58,861 nucleotides of DNA from Acidobacteria bacterium UBA7540 (GCA_002478145.1 DLMI01000117.1:1-58861), one strand, 5' to 3'. Counted from the stretch's first letter, positions 26,572-34,582 are shown. Program-made: numbers and translations. Notes: generated by a model not told the origin, from the letters alone.

Positions 26572-27078
26572 ATGACAATGTCTGAAGTGAAGCCTAACAT
26601 CGTTGAAGAAGTCAAGGTGATCCCCTGGTGGGCTACCAGCCTCGCTATTGCGCTTTTCGCGGGGTTGCAGGTGCTGATGCACGTTGTCCTGTTCCCTCGC
26701 GAACCCCACCCCACCCCCTTAGCCTGGCGGATTTTTATCGGCTTCATGGCTGGCGCGGCACTCGCCTTCTTCGTGCTGCTCGTCGGTTATGTGAACCGTG
26801 ATGCCAGAAGACGGGGAATGAGCGTAACCCTGTGGACGGTGCTGGTGATCTTCGTCCCCGATGCCATTGGGTTTATCATCTATTTCCTGCTGCGGCAGCC
26901 CTTGAGAATTGCATGCCCCAAGTGCGGAGCCGTGGCGGACCCGGCCTTCAATTTCTGCCCGAAGTGCAAATTCAACCTGCATCCTGCGTGCCCACAGTGC
27001 CACCACTCAGTGCAGGTGGGGGATAGTTACTGCCCTTACTGTGCGATGGCGTTACTGGCGGGCGCGACCTCCCAATGA
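26572..27078 (+). CDS. Membrane protein with two zinc ribbons
   Basis: 168 aa with three hydrophobic segments in the first 110 residues, then two C-terminal zinc ribbons. The first is CPKCGAVADPAFNFCPKC and the second CPQC...CPYC. The middle segment WTVLVIFVPDAIGFIIYFLL resembles PLDc_N-type membrane hairpins. It follows the anti-sigma gene by 77 bp and may be in the same transcript. The starts at 26572 and 26578 are both possible. The function is unknown; a membrane-bound scaffold or stress component is an inference only. Confidence 0.75.
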   Translation: MTMSEVKPNIVEEVKVIPWWATSLAIALFAGLQVLMHVVLFPREPHPTPLAWRIFIGFMAGAALAFFVLLVGYVNRDARRRGMSVTLWTVLVIFVPDAIGFIIYFLLRQPLRIACPKCGAVADPAFNFCPKCKFNLHPACPQCHHSVQVGDSYCPYCAMALLAGATSQ

Positions 27079-27093
27079 CGAATACAACAGAAG

Positions 27094-27507
27094 TCACTCG
27101 CAGAACACCTGCACCTTATTGCCCTCCGGACCATCCACGTTGACCAGGAGGTCCCGCAGTGCCTGCTCCAGCTCCTCGCCTTTGAGCTCGGCGAGGGCCG
27201 ACAGGTCGATGCCCTTTTCGGCGAGTTTTTCGTTGACTCGGGGAGGGAGGACCGCCAAAAGCTTCATCCCACTCCTCAAGAAAGCTAAGGGGATGCGAAC
27301 ATTCACCTGCTCGCTCTCGGGCTTCTCAACCAGAACCCTCAGGTAGCGGAGTTTCTGCGCTTGCGAAGAGGATGAATCATGACCTGTATGCGGCTCGGCG
27401 CCAGCACTCGCGCCTCGATCCAACTTTTCCAGAAGCTTTTCAGCGTCTGCGGCGGTGATCTGGCCTGCCGCCAGCATCTCCAGGACTTTTCGTGTTTCTG
27501 CTGCCAT
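27094..27507 (-). CDS. SHOCT-like domain protein
   Basis: 137 aa cytoplasmic protein. The first 30 residues, VLEMLAAGQITAADAEKLLEKLD, match the SHOCT-like N-terminal domain seen in YvlB/LiaX-type proteins. The rest (LRYLRVLVEKPESEQVNVRIPLAFLRSGMKLL) is the short beta-strand region that follows that domain. It lies 18 bp after the DUF2089 gene on the same strand, a pairing commonly seen in bacteria. It faces the sigma/anti-sigma genes tail to tail. The likely role is regulatory or envelope-stress related. Confidence 0.8.
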   Translation of the reverse strand: MAAETRKVLEMLAAGQITAADAEKLLEKLDRGASAGAEPHTGHDSSSSQAQKLRYLRVLVEKPESEQVNVRIPLAFLRSGMKLLAVLPPRVNEKLAEKGIDLSALAELKGEELEQALRDLLVNVDGPEGNKVQVFCE

Positions 27508-27525
27508 GGTAATTATCTCCTTTTC

Positions 27526-27876
27526 TCATGAAAGTTTCTCCAGGGCATCCTCCACAGTAATCTCACCGCGGGAGAGTTGCTCGAGGACGAAGAGATTTGG
27601 TGAAGGCGCCTGGAAACTCTTGTCGAACGAAGCGCTAATCGAGTTCAACCGGTTCTTCACCGTTGGGTAACTGATTCCGAAAATCGATTCCATTTTCTTG
27701 ATCGAACCGTGATGGCGTACGAAGGCCATCACGAGAGCTTGGTCGTCCAAGCAAAGCTGCGCGAGAGGGGATATCTCAAAATCGTCCTCCATCGCCAAGT
27801 CACAGGACGGACAGGTCATCCGCATTACCTTCAGGGGCTGGTTACAATCAGGACAGCGAGCTTTGGAAATATCCAT
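27526..27876 (-). CDS. DUF2089 family DNA-binding protein
   Basis: 116 aa. The N-terminus is a zinc ribbon, CPDC...CPSC, followed by a helix-turn-helix-like stretch MESIFGISYPTVKNRLNSI. The C-terminal EQLSRGEITVEDALEKL is itself like the SHOCT motif of the downstream partner. It is probably a transcription regulator for this two-gene unit. I start at the ATG at 27876; the longer frame to 27915 runs into AT-rich DNA that looks like the promoter. Confidence 0.82.
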   Translation of the reverse strand: MDISKARCPDCNQPLKVMRMTCPSCDLAMEDDFEISPLAQLCLDDQALVMAFVRHHGSIKKMESIFGISYPTVKNRLNSISASFDKSFQAPSPNLFVLEQLSRGEITVEDALEKLS

Positions 27877-28102
27877 GGGCAGCCTCACATCCTTTGGCCA
27901 AAGTATCAAAATCAATTAAGAAAGTCAATCCAAATATTAAGTTTTATTATCTAATTTCGCTTCTTCCAATGTTTATGCTATATGTTTATTCACATTCATT
28001 ATCTTTGCCATGCTGTCATTCTGAGCATGCATAGCCGAAAACGGCTATCCGTGAGGTCAGAAACGGGGTGCCGCGGTGTAAGACCGAAGGGTAACTTTTT
28101 CG

Positions 28103-28318
28103 TGCCCTGCAAGGGCACCAGATAATAGCCGGGGGCAACGCCCCCGGAAAGCGCGACGCTCGTTCCCCGACCCTGAAGGGGTCGTATTACCCTGAGCCGC
28201 GGGACGCAAGACCGCTGTGACGCCACCCGGATTCGACCCTTTCAGGGTCGCACCTGGTTGAGGGCGCGTTTTCCGGGGGCGTTGCCCCCGGCTACTCTAT
28301 CGATCCCCTCCGGGGATC
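28103..28318. repeat. Mirror-symmetric six-hairpin element without a gene
   Basis: Three hairpins and their mirror images: A TGCCCT-gca-AGGGCA (28103-28117), B CCGGGGGC-aac-GCCCCCGG (28129-28147), C CGACCC-tgaag-GGGTCG (28168-28184), then C' (28234-28250), B' (28273-28291) and A' GATCCCC-tcc-GGGGATC (28302-28318). The order and the TAGCC/GGAAA borders of hairpin B match the REP transposon at 13.3 kb, but the stem sequences are different. The rest of the 627 bp gap is AT-rich on the left and featureless on the right. Confidence 0.8.
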
Positions 28319-28503
28319 AAGGCTCGACAGCACCGAGGGCGTACGGGGGCGCAAAAAGCAGGTAATAAGCGTTCCGGTCCGCTCAGCCTAACTTGCTCAA
28401 CGGAAACGAGTAATTCATCGAGTTTCTGGAGAGTGACCAACAATCCGGCTCAAGAGGCTTGGTTCATCTTTGCAGAGTCGTTCTTGTTGTCTGGGATTCG
28501 CGC

Positions 28504-28860
28504 TTAAGGCAATCGGGCGAGGAGTTGTTTCAGGGCATCGGAAGCAAGCACCGCAGCGTGTTTCGAGGCAACAGGTAATCCGCCCAAGCCGGCATCGATC
28601 TGGTCAGGCATTAGACCGGTCAGCTCCGCGAGCGGCTTCCCCTTGATTCTTTCCGTCAACCACGACCCGCAGGCCACGGCCGGAACGCACCCCTCCACCT
28701 TGAACCTGGCATCAACAATCACGCCGTCCTTGGCCACCGCCCACAATTTCATCAGGTCGCCGCAGGCGGGGTTTGTGGTTTCCACCACCATCGTCGCGTC
28801 CCCAATCTCGCCGACGTTACGGGGGTGATGAAAGTGGTCCAGCACTTGGTCAGAGTACAT
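28504..28860 (-). CDS. IscU/NifU-like iron-sulfur scaffold protein, one ligand cysteine missing
   Basis: 118 aa, the size of IscU. The opening MYSDQVLDHFHHPRNVG and the first ligand site NPACGD (Cys33, Asp35) are canonical. The second site is GCVPAVACGS (Cys58, plus an unusual Cys64). The third ligand, normally Cys after Lys-His near residue 102, is alanine here (KHAAVL). The protein may use Cys64 instead or may have lost scaffold activity. No cysteine desulfurase or other isc/suf gene is nearby. The next gene upstream, with period-7 arrays between, is a ZIP metal transporter. Confidence 0.85.
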   Translation of the reverse strand: MYSDQVLDHFHHPRNVGEIGDATMVVETTNPACGDLMKLWAVAKDGVIVDARFKVEGCVPAVACGSWLTERIKGKPLAELTGLMPDQIDAGLGGLPVASKHAAVLASDALKQLLARLP

Positions 28861-28875
28861 GGCGGCACCAGCGAA

Positions 28876-29114
28876 GTCAGTTGTCAGTGGTCCGTGGTCT
28901 GTCGAAGAAGGGGCTAGGGGAATTCTGAATTATGAATTCTGAGTTGTGAATTGCTCGCCGCTTGCCGCCTACTGCCTACTGTTCTTCCCTAACCCTCAGC
29001 AGACAGAAAATACGCAGTAAGCAGAAGCCAGTGGGGGCAATGGAGAAGGCAATTCACCATTCATAATTCACAATAGAATTCCCCTGACCCCTGACACCCG
29101 ACACCTGACACCTG
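28876..29114. repeat. Cluster of period-7 arrays between the iscU-like and ZIP genes
   Basis: 28876-28903: GTCAGTT, GTCAGTG, GTCCGTG, GTCTGTC. 28923-28985: TTCTGAA, TTATGAA, TTCTGAG, TTGTGAA, TTGCTCG, CCGCTTG, CCGCCTA, CTGCCTA, CTGTTCT. 29052-29114: ATTCACC, ATTCATA, ATTCACA, ATAGAAT, TCCCCTG, ACCCCTG, ACACCCG, ACACCTG, ACACCTG. In each array the unit changes family while the 7-base phase is kept across the join. Confidence 0.85.
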
Positions 29115-29117
29115 CTG

Positions 29118-29861
29118 TCATGGTACGACCGACCCAAAGAAACAGAACCGCAGCAAGAGGACGAGCGCCACGCCCGCCCCAACCGTCAAGGCCACGCGAG
29201 GTCCAGGCAGCTTGTTGACCTCGGGGATTAGATCAGAGGCAGCCACGTATAGGGTGACACCAGCAGAAAGCGCCAAGCCATAGTTCACCCACCGGTTCGC
29301 GACCGCCATTGCCAGGATGCCCGCAATCCTCGACATTCCCAGCCCGGCCACCGCCCACATCCCGGCGGCCCGGCTTTTCTTGGCCGCCGCCATGACTGAG
29401 GCCATCGTGAATCCCTCCGGGATGCTATGCAGGATGACCGCGCCAAAGGCGACAATGCCGAGCCAGTTTGAGATCATGAAGCCGCACGCGATCAATACGC
29501 CATCGAAAAACGTATGGGTCAGCAACCCTCCCAGCGCCGCGTAGGCGACTCCGGCATGCAGAAACTCCTCGGCATGGGTTTCCTCGCCGAAGTGGAAGTG
29601 TGCGGGCAAAGAGTGTTCGAACACATGCACGATGAAGTAGCCCACCAGAATCCAGATGGCTGCGCGAGCCTCCTGCATGCGCTCAAAACTTTCGGGAATC
29701 ATCACCGTTATCGTCGTCGCGAGCATAAACCCGGAGCCGAAAGCGATGAAGGTGGCAAGAAAACTCCGCCGCCAGGGCCGGGCAGTGACAATGACGCCAC
29801 CCAGCATATTCGCCAACCCGGCGACCATGCCCAACGCGAGGCTGATCCAGAGATAGGACAT
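29118..29861 (-). CDS. ZIP-family divalent metal transporter
   Basis: Inner-membrane metal importer or exporter of 247 aa with about eight hydrophobic segments. The metal-binding helix is AVILHSIPEGFTMA (HxxPEG), and an earlier helix has LTHTFFDGVLIA. A His-rich loop, HSLPAHFHFGEETHAEEF, lies between membrane segments, as usual in ZIP proteins. I start at the ATG at 29861 (MSYLWIS); upstream codons belong to a period-7 array. The metal is probably zinc or iron. Confidence 0.85.
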   Translation of the reverse strand: MSYLWISLALGMVAGLANMLGGVIVTARPWRRSFLATFIAFGSGFMLATTITVMIPESFERMQEARAAIWILVGYFIVHVFEHSLPAHFHFGEETHAEEFLHAGVAYAALGGLLTHTFFDGVLIACGFMISNWLGIVAFGAVILHSIPEGFTMASVMAAAKKSRAAGMWAVAGLGMSRIAGILAMAVANRWVNYGLALSAGVTLYVAASDLIPEVNKLPGPRVALTVGAGVALVLLLRFCFFGSVVP

Positions 29862-29862
29862 A

Positions 29863-30021
29863 CAGTGACCAGTGACGAGTGACAAGTGACAAGTGACGAG
29901 CATAAGTGCAGGTGCCAGGTGTCAGGTGTCAGCGAAGAGCAGGTGGGAAGTTTGCAAAAACCAACTCCTGAATTCTGACTTCTGCTTTTCTGCTCGTCAC
30001 TCGTCACTTGTCACTTGGCAC
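29863..30021. repeat. Two period-7 arrays between ZIP and ychF
   Basis: 29863-29932: CAGTGAC twice, GAGTGAC, AAGTGAC twice, GAGCATA, AGTGCAG, GTGCCAG, GTGTCAG twice. 29973-30021: TTCTGAC, TTCTGCT, TTTCTGC, TCGTCAC twice, TTGTCAC, TTGGCAC. Both keep the 7-base phase. Confidence 0.85.
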
Positions 30022-30026
30022 TGCTC

Positions 30027-31109
30027 TTATCCGGAATGCCTGAAGCGCACCACTTCGCCGTCGTGCACGATATAGTCTTTCCCTTCCAGCTTGAGCTGGG
30101 CGCGTGCGCGCGCTTCGGCGAGGCCTCCAGCCGCCATAAGGTCCTCGTATTTCACTACTTCAGCGCGAATGAACCCACGCTGCATGTCGGAATGGATTTC
30201 CCCGGCTGCCTCAAGGGCAGACGTCCCGGCACGGATTGTCCAAGCCCGGCATTCGTCATCACCGACGGTGAAAAAAGAAATCAAACCCAAGAGCTGATAG
30301 CTGGCGTGGATCAGCCTTGAGATGGCAGACTCCCTCAGACCGTAACTTGCCAGGAATTCTGCCGCCTCGGAATCGCTCAGTTCAGCCAGCTCGGCTTCCA
30401 CTTTGCCGCAAATAGCCGTGACCGCGGTGTGGGGCCTTTGTTTTAGCCCCGCTGCGACCGCAAACTGTTCCGCCGCATTAGCACGGGCCGCGTCCTTCTC
30501 CCCCAGGTTGAGAACATAGAGCATGGGTTTCAAACTAAGGAAAGTGAAACCTCGGATCAGCCGCTCTTCTTCCGGTCCGAGGGAAGCCTCACGCAGAGGT
30601 GTCTGCTTGTCGAGGACGGCCTTGCACACCTTCAAGACTTGGAGCTCCTTTTCGAGGGAGGGATTCTTCTGCTTCTTAAGATCCCTTTCAAGCCGCTCAA
30701 CGCGTTTCTCCACCATCGCCAGGTCGGAGAGCATCAGTTCCAGCTCCACGTTCTCAATGTCGTGCTGGAGATTGACCGCTCCGCCTTCAGCAGGGATCGC
30801 TTCGTCCTGAAACGCCCGCACGACGTGCATGAGAGCATTCAACTCACGCAAGTTTTGGGATTGCACACCCGTCCGCGCCAACTCGATGATGCTGCCGGGG
30901 GTATCGACGTACTCGATGGTGGCGTGGATGGTTTTCTGCCGCTGAAACATCTCCACCAGCCGGTCAAGACGCGCGTCGGGCACACGAACAACACCCACAT
31001 GTGTTTCGGGCCGCCCTGCGCCCTGCCCACTCCCCTGCGCTCGGGTAAGAATTTGAAACAAGGTCGTCTTGCCCACTTGGGCCAGCCCAACGATACCAAT
31101 CCTCAGCAA
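30027..31109 (-). CDS. ychF: YchF/Ola1-type P-loop ATPase
   Basis: Ribosome-associated Obg-family NTPase that prefers ATP. 360 aa, normal length. The P-loop is GLAQVGKTT, where GLPNVGKS/T is usual. Switch regions follow as THVGVVRVPDARLD and YVDTPG. The base-recognition motif is NLGE (N-x-x-E in place of the NKxD of GTPases), the family hallmark. The C-terminal TGS domain ends in KDYIVHDGEVVRFR. The start is a TTG at 31109 directly before the P-loop strand; no ATG is nearby. Confidence 0.92.
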   Translation of the reverse strand: MLRIGIVGLAQVGKTTLFQILTRAQGSGQGAGRPETHVGVVRVPDARLDRLVEMFQRQKTIHATIEYVDTPGSIIELARTGVQSQNLRELNALMHVVRAFQDEAIPAEGGAVNLQHDIENVELELMLSDLAMVEKRVERLERDLKKQKNPSLEKELQVLKVCKAVLDKQTPLREASLGPEEERLIRGFTFLSLKPMLYVLNLGEKDAARANAAEQFAVAAGLKQRPHTAVTAICGKVEAELAELSDSEAAEFLASYGLRESAISRLIHASYQLLGLISFFTVGDDECRAWTIRAGTSALEAAGEIHSDMQRGFIRAEVVKYEDLMAAGGLAEARARAQLKLEGKDYIVHDGEVVRFRHSG

Positions 31110-31385
31110 GGTCGCCTCGGAACGCTCAGCGTGAATTTTGAAATGCTCCGCACTTTCCGACTAGTCGACAGTCGAAGGTCGAAGGTCAAAAGTGGGCCGA
31201 CTGGAAATGTGTGCGACACATTGCACACCTTCCAGCCGCATGAATCTATCATACTAATACAACCGCACTTGACGGTGTTACATTTCAGAGGGCGAAGGGC
31301 GTGCGACATAAAAGTGGGAGTCCTGCCGCTGTTGCATGACATATTTGTGAAAGCTTACGGCGGCAGCAGCAGGGTGGTCCGGGGA

Positions 31386-31595
31386 GCCCGCCTAGCGGGC
31401 GATAGAACTTAGCCCAGGGCGCAAGCCCTGGGAAACCAAGCCCCAGCGCCGGTCAAGCCCCGGAGGGGGCGGCAGAACCGGGGAGAGTTCCCGCGTCGAA
31501 ACCTTTTCTTCCGCCCCGCTGGGGCTCCCGCGAAATAGAGGGCTTTCTGGACCCAGGGCTGGCGCCCTGGGCTGAGTTCTTTCGGCCCTCCGGGC
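31386..31595. repeat. Mirror-symmetric six-hairpin element without a transposase
   Basis: Same plan as the transposon at 13.3 kb. A is GCCCGC-cta-GCGGGC (31386-31400), B is CCCAGGGC-gcaa-GCCCTGGG (31413-31432) and C is GCCCC-ggag-GGGGC (31457-31470). The mirror images are C' (31513-31525), B' (31552-31571) and A' (31585-31595). Hairpin A and the linker are very close to the transposon copy, whereas hairpin B has changed on both arms. It looks like a MITE-like derivative. The rest of the 621 bp gap shows no gene. Confidence 0.8.
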
Positions 31596-31730
31596 TTTCA
31601 CCGTTGCGTACCGGTACGTCCAGAAGAGTGCAACAAACCAAGAAAAATGCCCTGACCTCCACTTCTACGTCGCGCACCATCGTGTTGAAATGGGGTTGCA
31701 TCCCCCCTCGGCTCGACCTACTGTAACGCT

Positions 31731-31910
31731 ATGGCTGACTTGAAGCTCCAGGTACCCGTCACCGAAGAAGTCGAAGTTGACGCCACGACCTTGGCTGCCA
31801 TTGACCGCGGCATCAAGGACGCCGGCGAGGGCCGGACCGTGCCCATCGACGAAGTCCGGAAAATGGTTCCGCAGTGGATTTCCAAATTCGAATCACAAAA
31901 GCCGCGCTAG
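31731..31910 (+). CDS. Small antitoxin-like protein
   Basis: A 59 aa protein beginning MADLKLQVPVTEEVEVD and ending PQWISKFESQKPR. The central LAAIDRGIKDAGEGRTVPIDEVRKMVP resembles the C-terminal toxin-wrapping part of small type II antitoxins. No toxin gene follows it on the same strand. It faces the RelE/ParE-like gene tail to tail (26 bp apart), so it may be the remnant or orphan half of a module. It is too short for confident family assignment. Confidence 0.5.
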   Translation: MADLKLQVPVTEEVEVDATTLAAIDRGIKDAGEGRTVPIDEVRKMVPQWISKFESQKPR

Positions 31911-31935
31911 CGGATTTAGAATACCAGTTGTGATT

Positions 31936-32196
31936 TCAGCGATATGCCTGGGAGCGGTGTTTCACGCCGGTGATCCTGATCGACAAGGGCGCGAGCTGGT
32001 AGAGGAACACTCGGTAGTCGCCCACGCGCAAACGGAGTTCACCGCGCGGCGGTCGGAGCTTCTTCGCGTCGCCTTTGCCAAGCGTCAGGTAATCATCGAC
32101 CGCGTGCAGAATGTCAAGCGCAGTGGCCCGGTCGATAGCGCGGAGCTGCGCCTGGGCTTCCGGCGCCCAGATGACGCTTTTTTTGACCTCACTCAT
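31936..32196 (-). CDS. RelE/ParE-superfamily toxin
   Basis: An 86 aa toxin-fold protein. The pattern WAPEAQAQLRAIDRATALDILHAV then LRPPRGELRLRVGDYRVFLYQL and ITGVKHRSQAYR is typical of RelE-type mRNA interferases; the basic residues in LRLRVGDYRVF and the C-terminal KHR are the usual catalytic area. It overlaps the upstream antitoxin gene by four bases, which is the common antitoxin-first order. Confidence 0.85.
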   Translation of the reverse strand: MSEVKKSVIWAPEAQAQLRAIDRATALDILHAVDDYLTLGKGDAKKLRPPRGELRLRVGDYRVFLYQLAPLSIRITGVKHRSQAYR

Positions 32197-32462
32197 GGGC
32201 GGCGCGTGAGTCCGAACTCGCGAAGGATCGCTTCATGCGGGATGCCCTCACCGCGCTCGATCGAAGCGCGGGCGCGGTCGAGGTCGGCGGCCGTTTCGGG
32301 AGTAATCTCTTCCTCCTCGATTGGCAGGCTGGCGATCGCCTGGGCGACGGGGTCCAGCATGGCTTCAAGGAGGCTGGCGACAGCCGCCACCTGGGCTGGC
32401 GGCAAGCGGTCAATCAACTCATGGGCGTGTTCTCTGGTAGTGGTCGTGGACGTCGTAGACAT
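32193..32462 (-). CDS. Antitoxin partner of the RelE/ParE-like toxin
   Basis: 89 aa, starting at the ATG at 32462. The N-terminal HAHELIDRLPPAQVAAVASLLEAMLDP is a helical stretch common in antitoxins linked to RelE toxins. The C-terminal half (DLDRARASIERGEGIPHEAILREFG) would bind the toxin. It overlaps the toxin start by four bases (ATGA). Confidence 0.75.
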   Translation of the reverse strand: MSTTSTTTTREHAHELIDRLPPAQVAAVASLLEAMLDPVAQAIASLPIEEEEITPETAADLDRARASIERGEGIPHEAILREFGLTRRP

Positions 32463-32560
32463 GCAGTTCTCTCTATGGGAGATAATGGCTTTCGAATGCC
32501 GCCAAACAGCCACCATGACAATGATATCACTTTTTTGTTTATGCGTCCCATGAAGCATGC

Positions 32561-32747
32561 GTAGCGCAGACCTCCGTTTTTGAGGTCTGCGGTTCTTCCT
32601 CAGATTCGCGCGTTGGAATCCAAGGGCAAACTGGCAATTGTTAACCCGCAGCGGCGCATTTGTTGCGCCGCGCGCATACCGGAATACTCGCTCACGCTGG
32701 ACCGTCGCCAGGGAGTGGAAATCTGCGCCGGTTGAGCAGGCGCACCG
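32561..32747. repeat. 187-bp direct repeat, copy 1
   Basis: Starts GTAGCGCAGACCTC and ends GGCGCACCG. It contains the hairpins GCAGACCTC-cgttttt-GAGGTCTGC and GGCGCA-tttgt-TGCGCC. A second copy lies at 33481-33667 in the same orientation with roughly 85% identity by hand alignment. The two copies flank the plus-strand HicB/HicA pair. The rest of the 549 bp gap holds nothing I can name. Confidence 0.85.
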
Positions 32748-33011
32748 TGACGATAAAGAACCAATCGGAAAGAAACGGGCGATCCCGCAAGGCGGGAGCC
32801 CGTCCTCGGCGCCTCGCGCAAAATCACTTTCTTTTCTCCCGAAAGAGTCGTAATTTCTCTGTGCACTGTGGTGTTGCTCCGGCGATTATGCCTAAGCAAC
32901 TTCAATCTAACGGATTAGAACGGAACAGTGCTCCCCAATTTACGGATTGCGGATCCACGGGGTCACCCGCGGGGCCTTGTTTCTCTGGCAAGGATGGAAT
33001 AAGCTGCATCT

Positions 33012-33224
33012 ATGAACGAGATTGTCTTCGAAGTGAGTCAGGAATCCGATGGGGGCTTCGTCGCTGAATGCCTGACGGAGGGCATTTTTACACAGGCTGA
33101 CAATTGGGAAGAGTTGCGGCGAAACGTGAAAGAAGCCGTGGCGGCCTATTACTTTGACCACCCGAAACAGCCTGCGGCAATCCGCCTCCATTTGGTCCGG
33201 GACGAAGTTCTCGCCAACTCATGA
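33012..33224 (+). CDS. HicB-like antitoxin
   Basis: 70 aa. NEIVFEVSQESDGGFVAECLTEGIFTQADNWEELRRNVKEAV is the RNase H-like fold of the HicB family (ESDGGFVAEC, then the ELRRNV helix). It is short and has no C-terminal DNA-binding domain, so autoregulation may need the toxin or other factors. It overlaps the HicA gene by four bases (ATGA). Confidence 0.85.
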   Translation: MNEIVFEVSQESDGGFVAECLTEGIFTQADNWEELRRNVKEAVAAYYFDHPKQPAAIRLHLVRDEVLANS

Positions 33225-33460
33225 AGATCCCACGCGACTTGAGCGGGCACGACCTTGTCCAGGCTCTTTGCCGCAATTGGGGCTATCGCATCATTCATCA
33301 AGAAGGCAGCCACCTCGTGCTGGAGACTCAAGAACCTTCGCACCAACGCCTCGCTGTGCCTGCCCACAAAAACCTTCGCATCGGAACGCTGAATGCCATC
33401 CTCCGCGCCGTGGCGAAACATAAGAGTGTGGAACGCCAGGCGATCCTTGAGTCCCTTTGA
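33221..33460 (+). CDS. hicA: HicA-like mRNA interferase toxin
   Basis: 79 aa. The catalytic histidine is in the motif GSHLVLE, after WGYRIIHQE, and the end HKNLRIGTLNAILRAVAKH is typical of the family. It probably cleaves mRNA and is neutralised by the overlapping HicB. The pair is flanked by the 187-bp direct repeats. Confidence 0.88.
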   Translation: MKIPRDLSGHDLVQALCRNWGYRIIHQEGSHLVLETQEPSHQRLAVPAHKNLRIGTLNAILRAVAKHKSVERQAILESL

Positions 33461-33480
33461 CGCCCGCCACGAGGGCAAAC

Positions 33481-33667
33481 GTAGCGCAGCCCTCCGTTTT
33501 TGAGGTCTGCGGTTCTGCCTCAGATTCGCGCTTTCGAACCCAAGGGCAAACTGGCAATTGCCAACCCGCAACGGCGCATGGGTTGCGCCGCACTCACGCC
33601 GAAATACTCGTTCACGCTGAACCATCACCAGGGGTTGGAAATCCCCCCGCTTGAGTAGGCGCACCGG
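33481..33667. repeat. 187-bp direct repeat, copy 2
   Basis: Second copy of the repeat at 32561-32747, same orientation. The first hairpin has one arm changed by one base. It ends 20 bp before the second HicA gene. Confidence 0.85.
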
Positions 33668-33687
33668 CTCGAGCGGAAACAGTCGAT

Positions 33688-33912
33688 TCAAAGCAGCTTT
33701 TCCAGGTCTTCGGGACTCAGCTCGGCGTCGCGCAGAATACTCTTCAGGACCTTGGGGTGGAGGATTTTCGAGGCGTGAAACGGAACCGTAACCCTTTTGC
33801 CTGCGGCATTCTTGTAAATCTGGTGGCTGCCGCTCTGCCGGGCCAGCGCGAATCCAGTTCTCTCCATTACGGTGGCAATCTCGCGGGCTGTGAGGCGTGG
33901 CAGCTTCGGCAT
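33688..33912 (-). CDS. hicA: HicA-like mRNA interferase toxin (second copy)
   Basis: 74 aa. PRLTAREIATVMERTGFALARQSGSHQIYKN contains the GSHQIY catalytic site, and the later KRVTVPFHASKILHPKVLKSIL is also canonical. It is encoded downstream of its antitoxin with a one-base overlap, opposite in order to the first HicB/HicA pair only because the strand is reversed. It is not closely similar to the other HicA. Confidence 0.9.
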   Translation of the reverse strand: MPKLPRLTAREIATVMERTGFALARQSGSHQIYKNAAGKRVTVPFHASKILHPKVLKSILRDAELSPEDLEKLL

Positions 33913-34136
33913 CAGACGGCAATTTCAACGGTGGAGAGACTCACGGATACCGCTTGGGGAATTTCTTCGCCGTCAGCCAAGCGATCTTCGATGTGCAACC
34001 GAATGGCGTCCTTGATGTTCGTGATCGCCTCTTCGTAGGTCTCCCCTTGGCTGTAACAGCCCTGGAGGGCAGGACAGGTGACGAAATAGCCGTTTTGGTC
34101 GCTCTCAACTATAATAGGAAGCGTCAGGTGTTGCAT
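33912..34136 (-). CDS. hicB: HicB-like antitoxin (second copy)
   Basis: 74 aa from the ATG at 34136. LPIIVESDQNGYFVTCPALQGCYSQGETYEEAITNIKDAIRLHIED is a textbook HicB fold. It has no clear DNA-binding tail. A longer frame to 34274 is unlikely because it crosses the hairpin at 34207. Confidence 0.9.
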   Translation of the reverse strand: MQHLTLPIIVESDQNGYFVTCPALQGCYSQGETYEEAITNIKDAIRLHIEDRLADGEEIPQAVSVSLSTVEIAV

Positions 34137-34206
34137 GCAGGAAGTATATTCCTTATACAGAACAAATACCAAACAGTCTCTGCTAGCCACCCGCCAGCGA
34201 GCAACT

Positions 34207-34243
34207 GTAGCGCAGACCTGCTTCCCGAGGTCTGCGGTTCTTG
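34207..34243. repeat. Partial copy of the GTAGCGCAG hairpin
   Basis: GTAGCGCAGACCTG-cttcc-CGAGGTCTGCGG repeats the first hairpin of the 187-bp direct repeats but not the rest. It marks the right side of the toxin-antitoxin cluster. Confidence 0.65.
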
Positions 34244-34267
34244 GGCGACAAGGGCCGAAAAGAAGTC

Positions 34268-34296
34268 TTGACAACCTACGCCTAATATGGTAGCCT
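34268..34296 (+). promoter_or_regulatory. Putative sigma-70 promoter with no gene downstream
   Basis: TTGACA (34268-34273), 17-base spacer, TAGCCT (34291-34296). It points right, into about 430 bp without a plus-strand gene. It could drive a small RNA or be a leftover from a lost gene. Confidence 0.45.
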
Positions 34297-34440
34297 AGAG
34301 CATGATGCCTGGCTGTCCTGCCATGACCGTGGGGACCTTAGGGATGACGGCCCCATCCTTCTCTCTAAAGCGACAGTATGTCATTGCCTGCCTCTGCTAT
34401 GACGACCGTAGTAACTTTAAAAAATGACGAGCGACGCGCG

Positions 34441-34551
34441 AATGTCTATGAAAACAAAGGACCGCTGTGGAAAACTTGGAGGCAAAGCGGGAATGTCTAT
34501 GAAAACAAAGATACTTAGCCGTTAAAAGCGGGAATGTTGTTGAAAAGAAAG
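34441..34551. repeat. Three spaced copies of AATGTCTATGAAAACAAAG
   Basis: Copies at 34441-34459 and 34492-34510 are identical; the third, at 34533-34551 (AATGTTGTTGAAAAGAAAG), is diverged. Each is preceded by GCG(C/G)G. The spacing is 51 and 41 bases. Repeated subterminal motifs of this kind occur at insertion sequence ends, but no transposase is present. Confidence 0.7.
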
Positions 34552-34582
34552 GTAGTTCGTAGGTAGCAGGTGAGGAAGAGCG

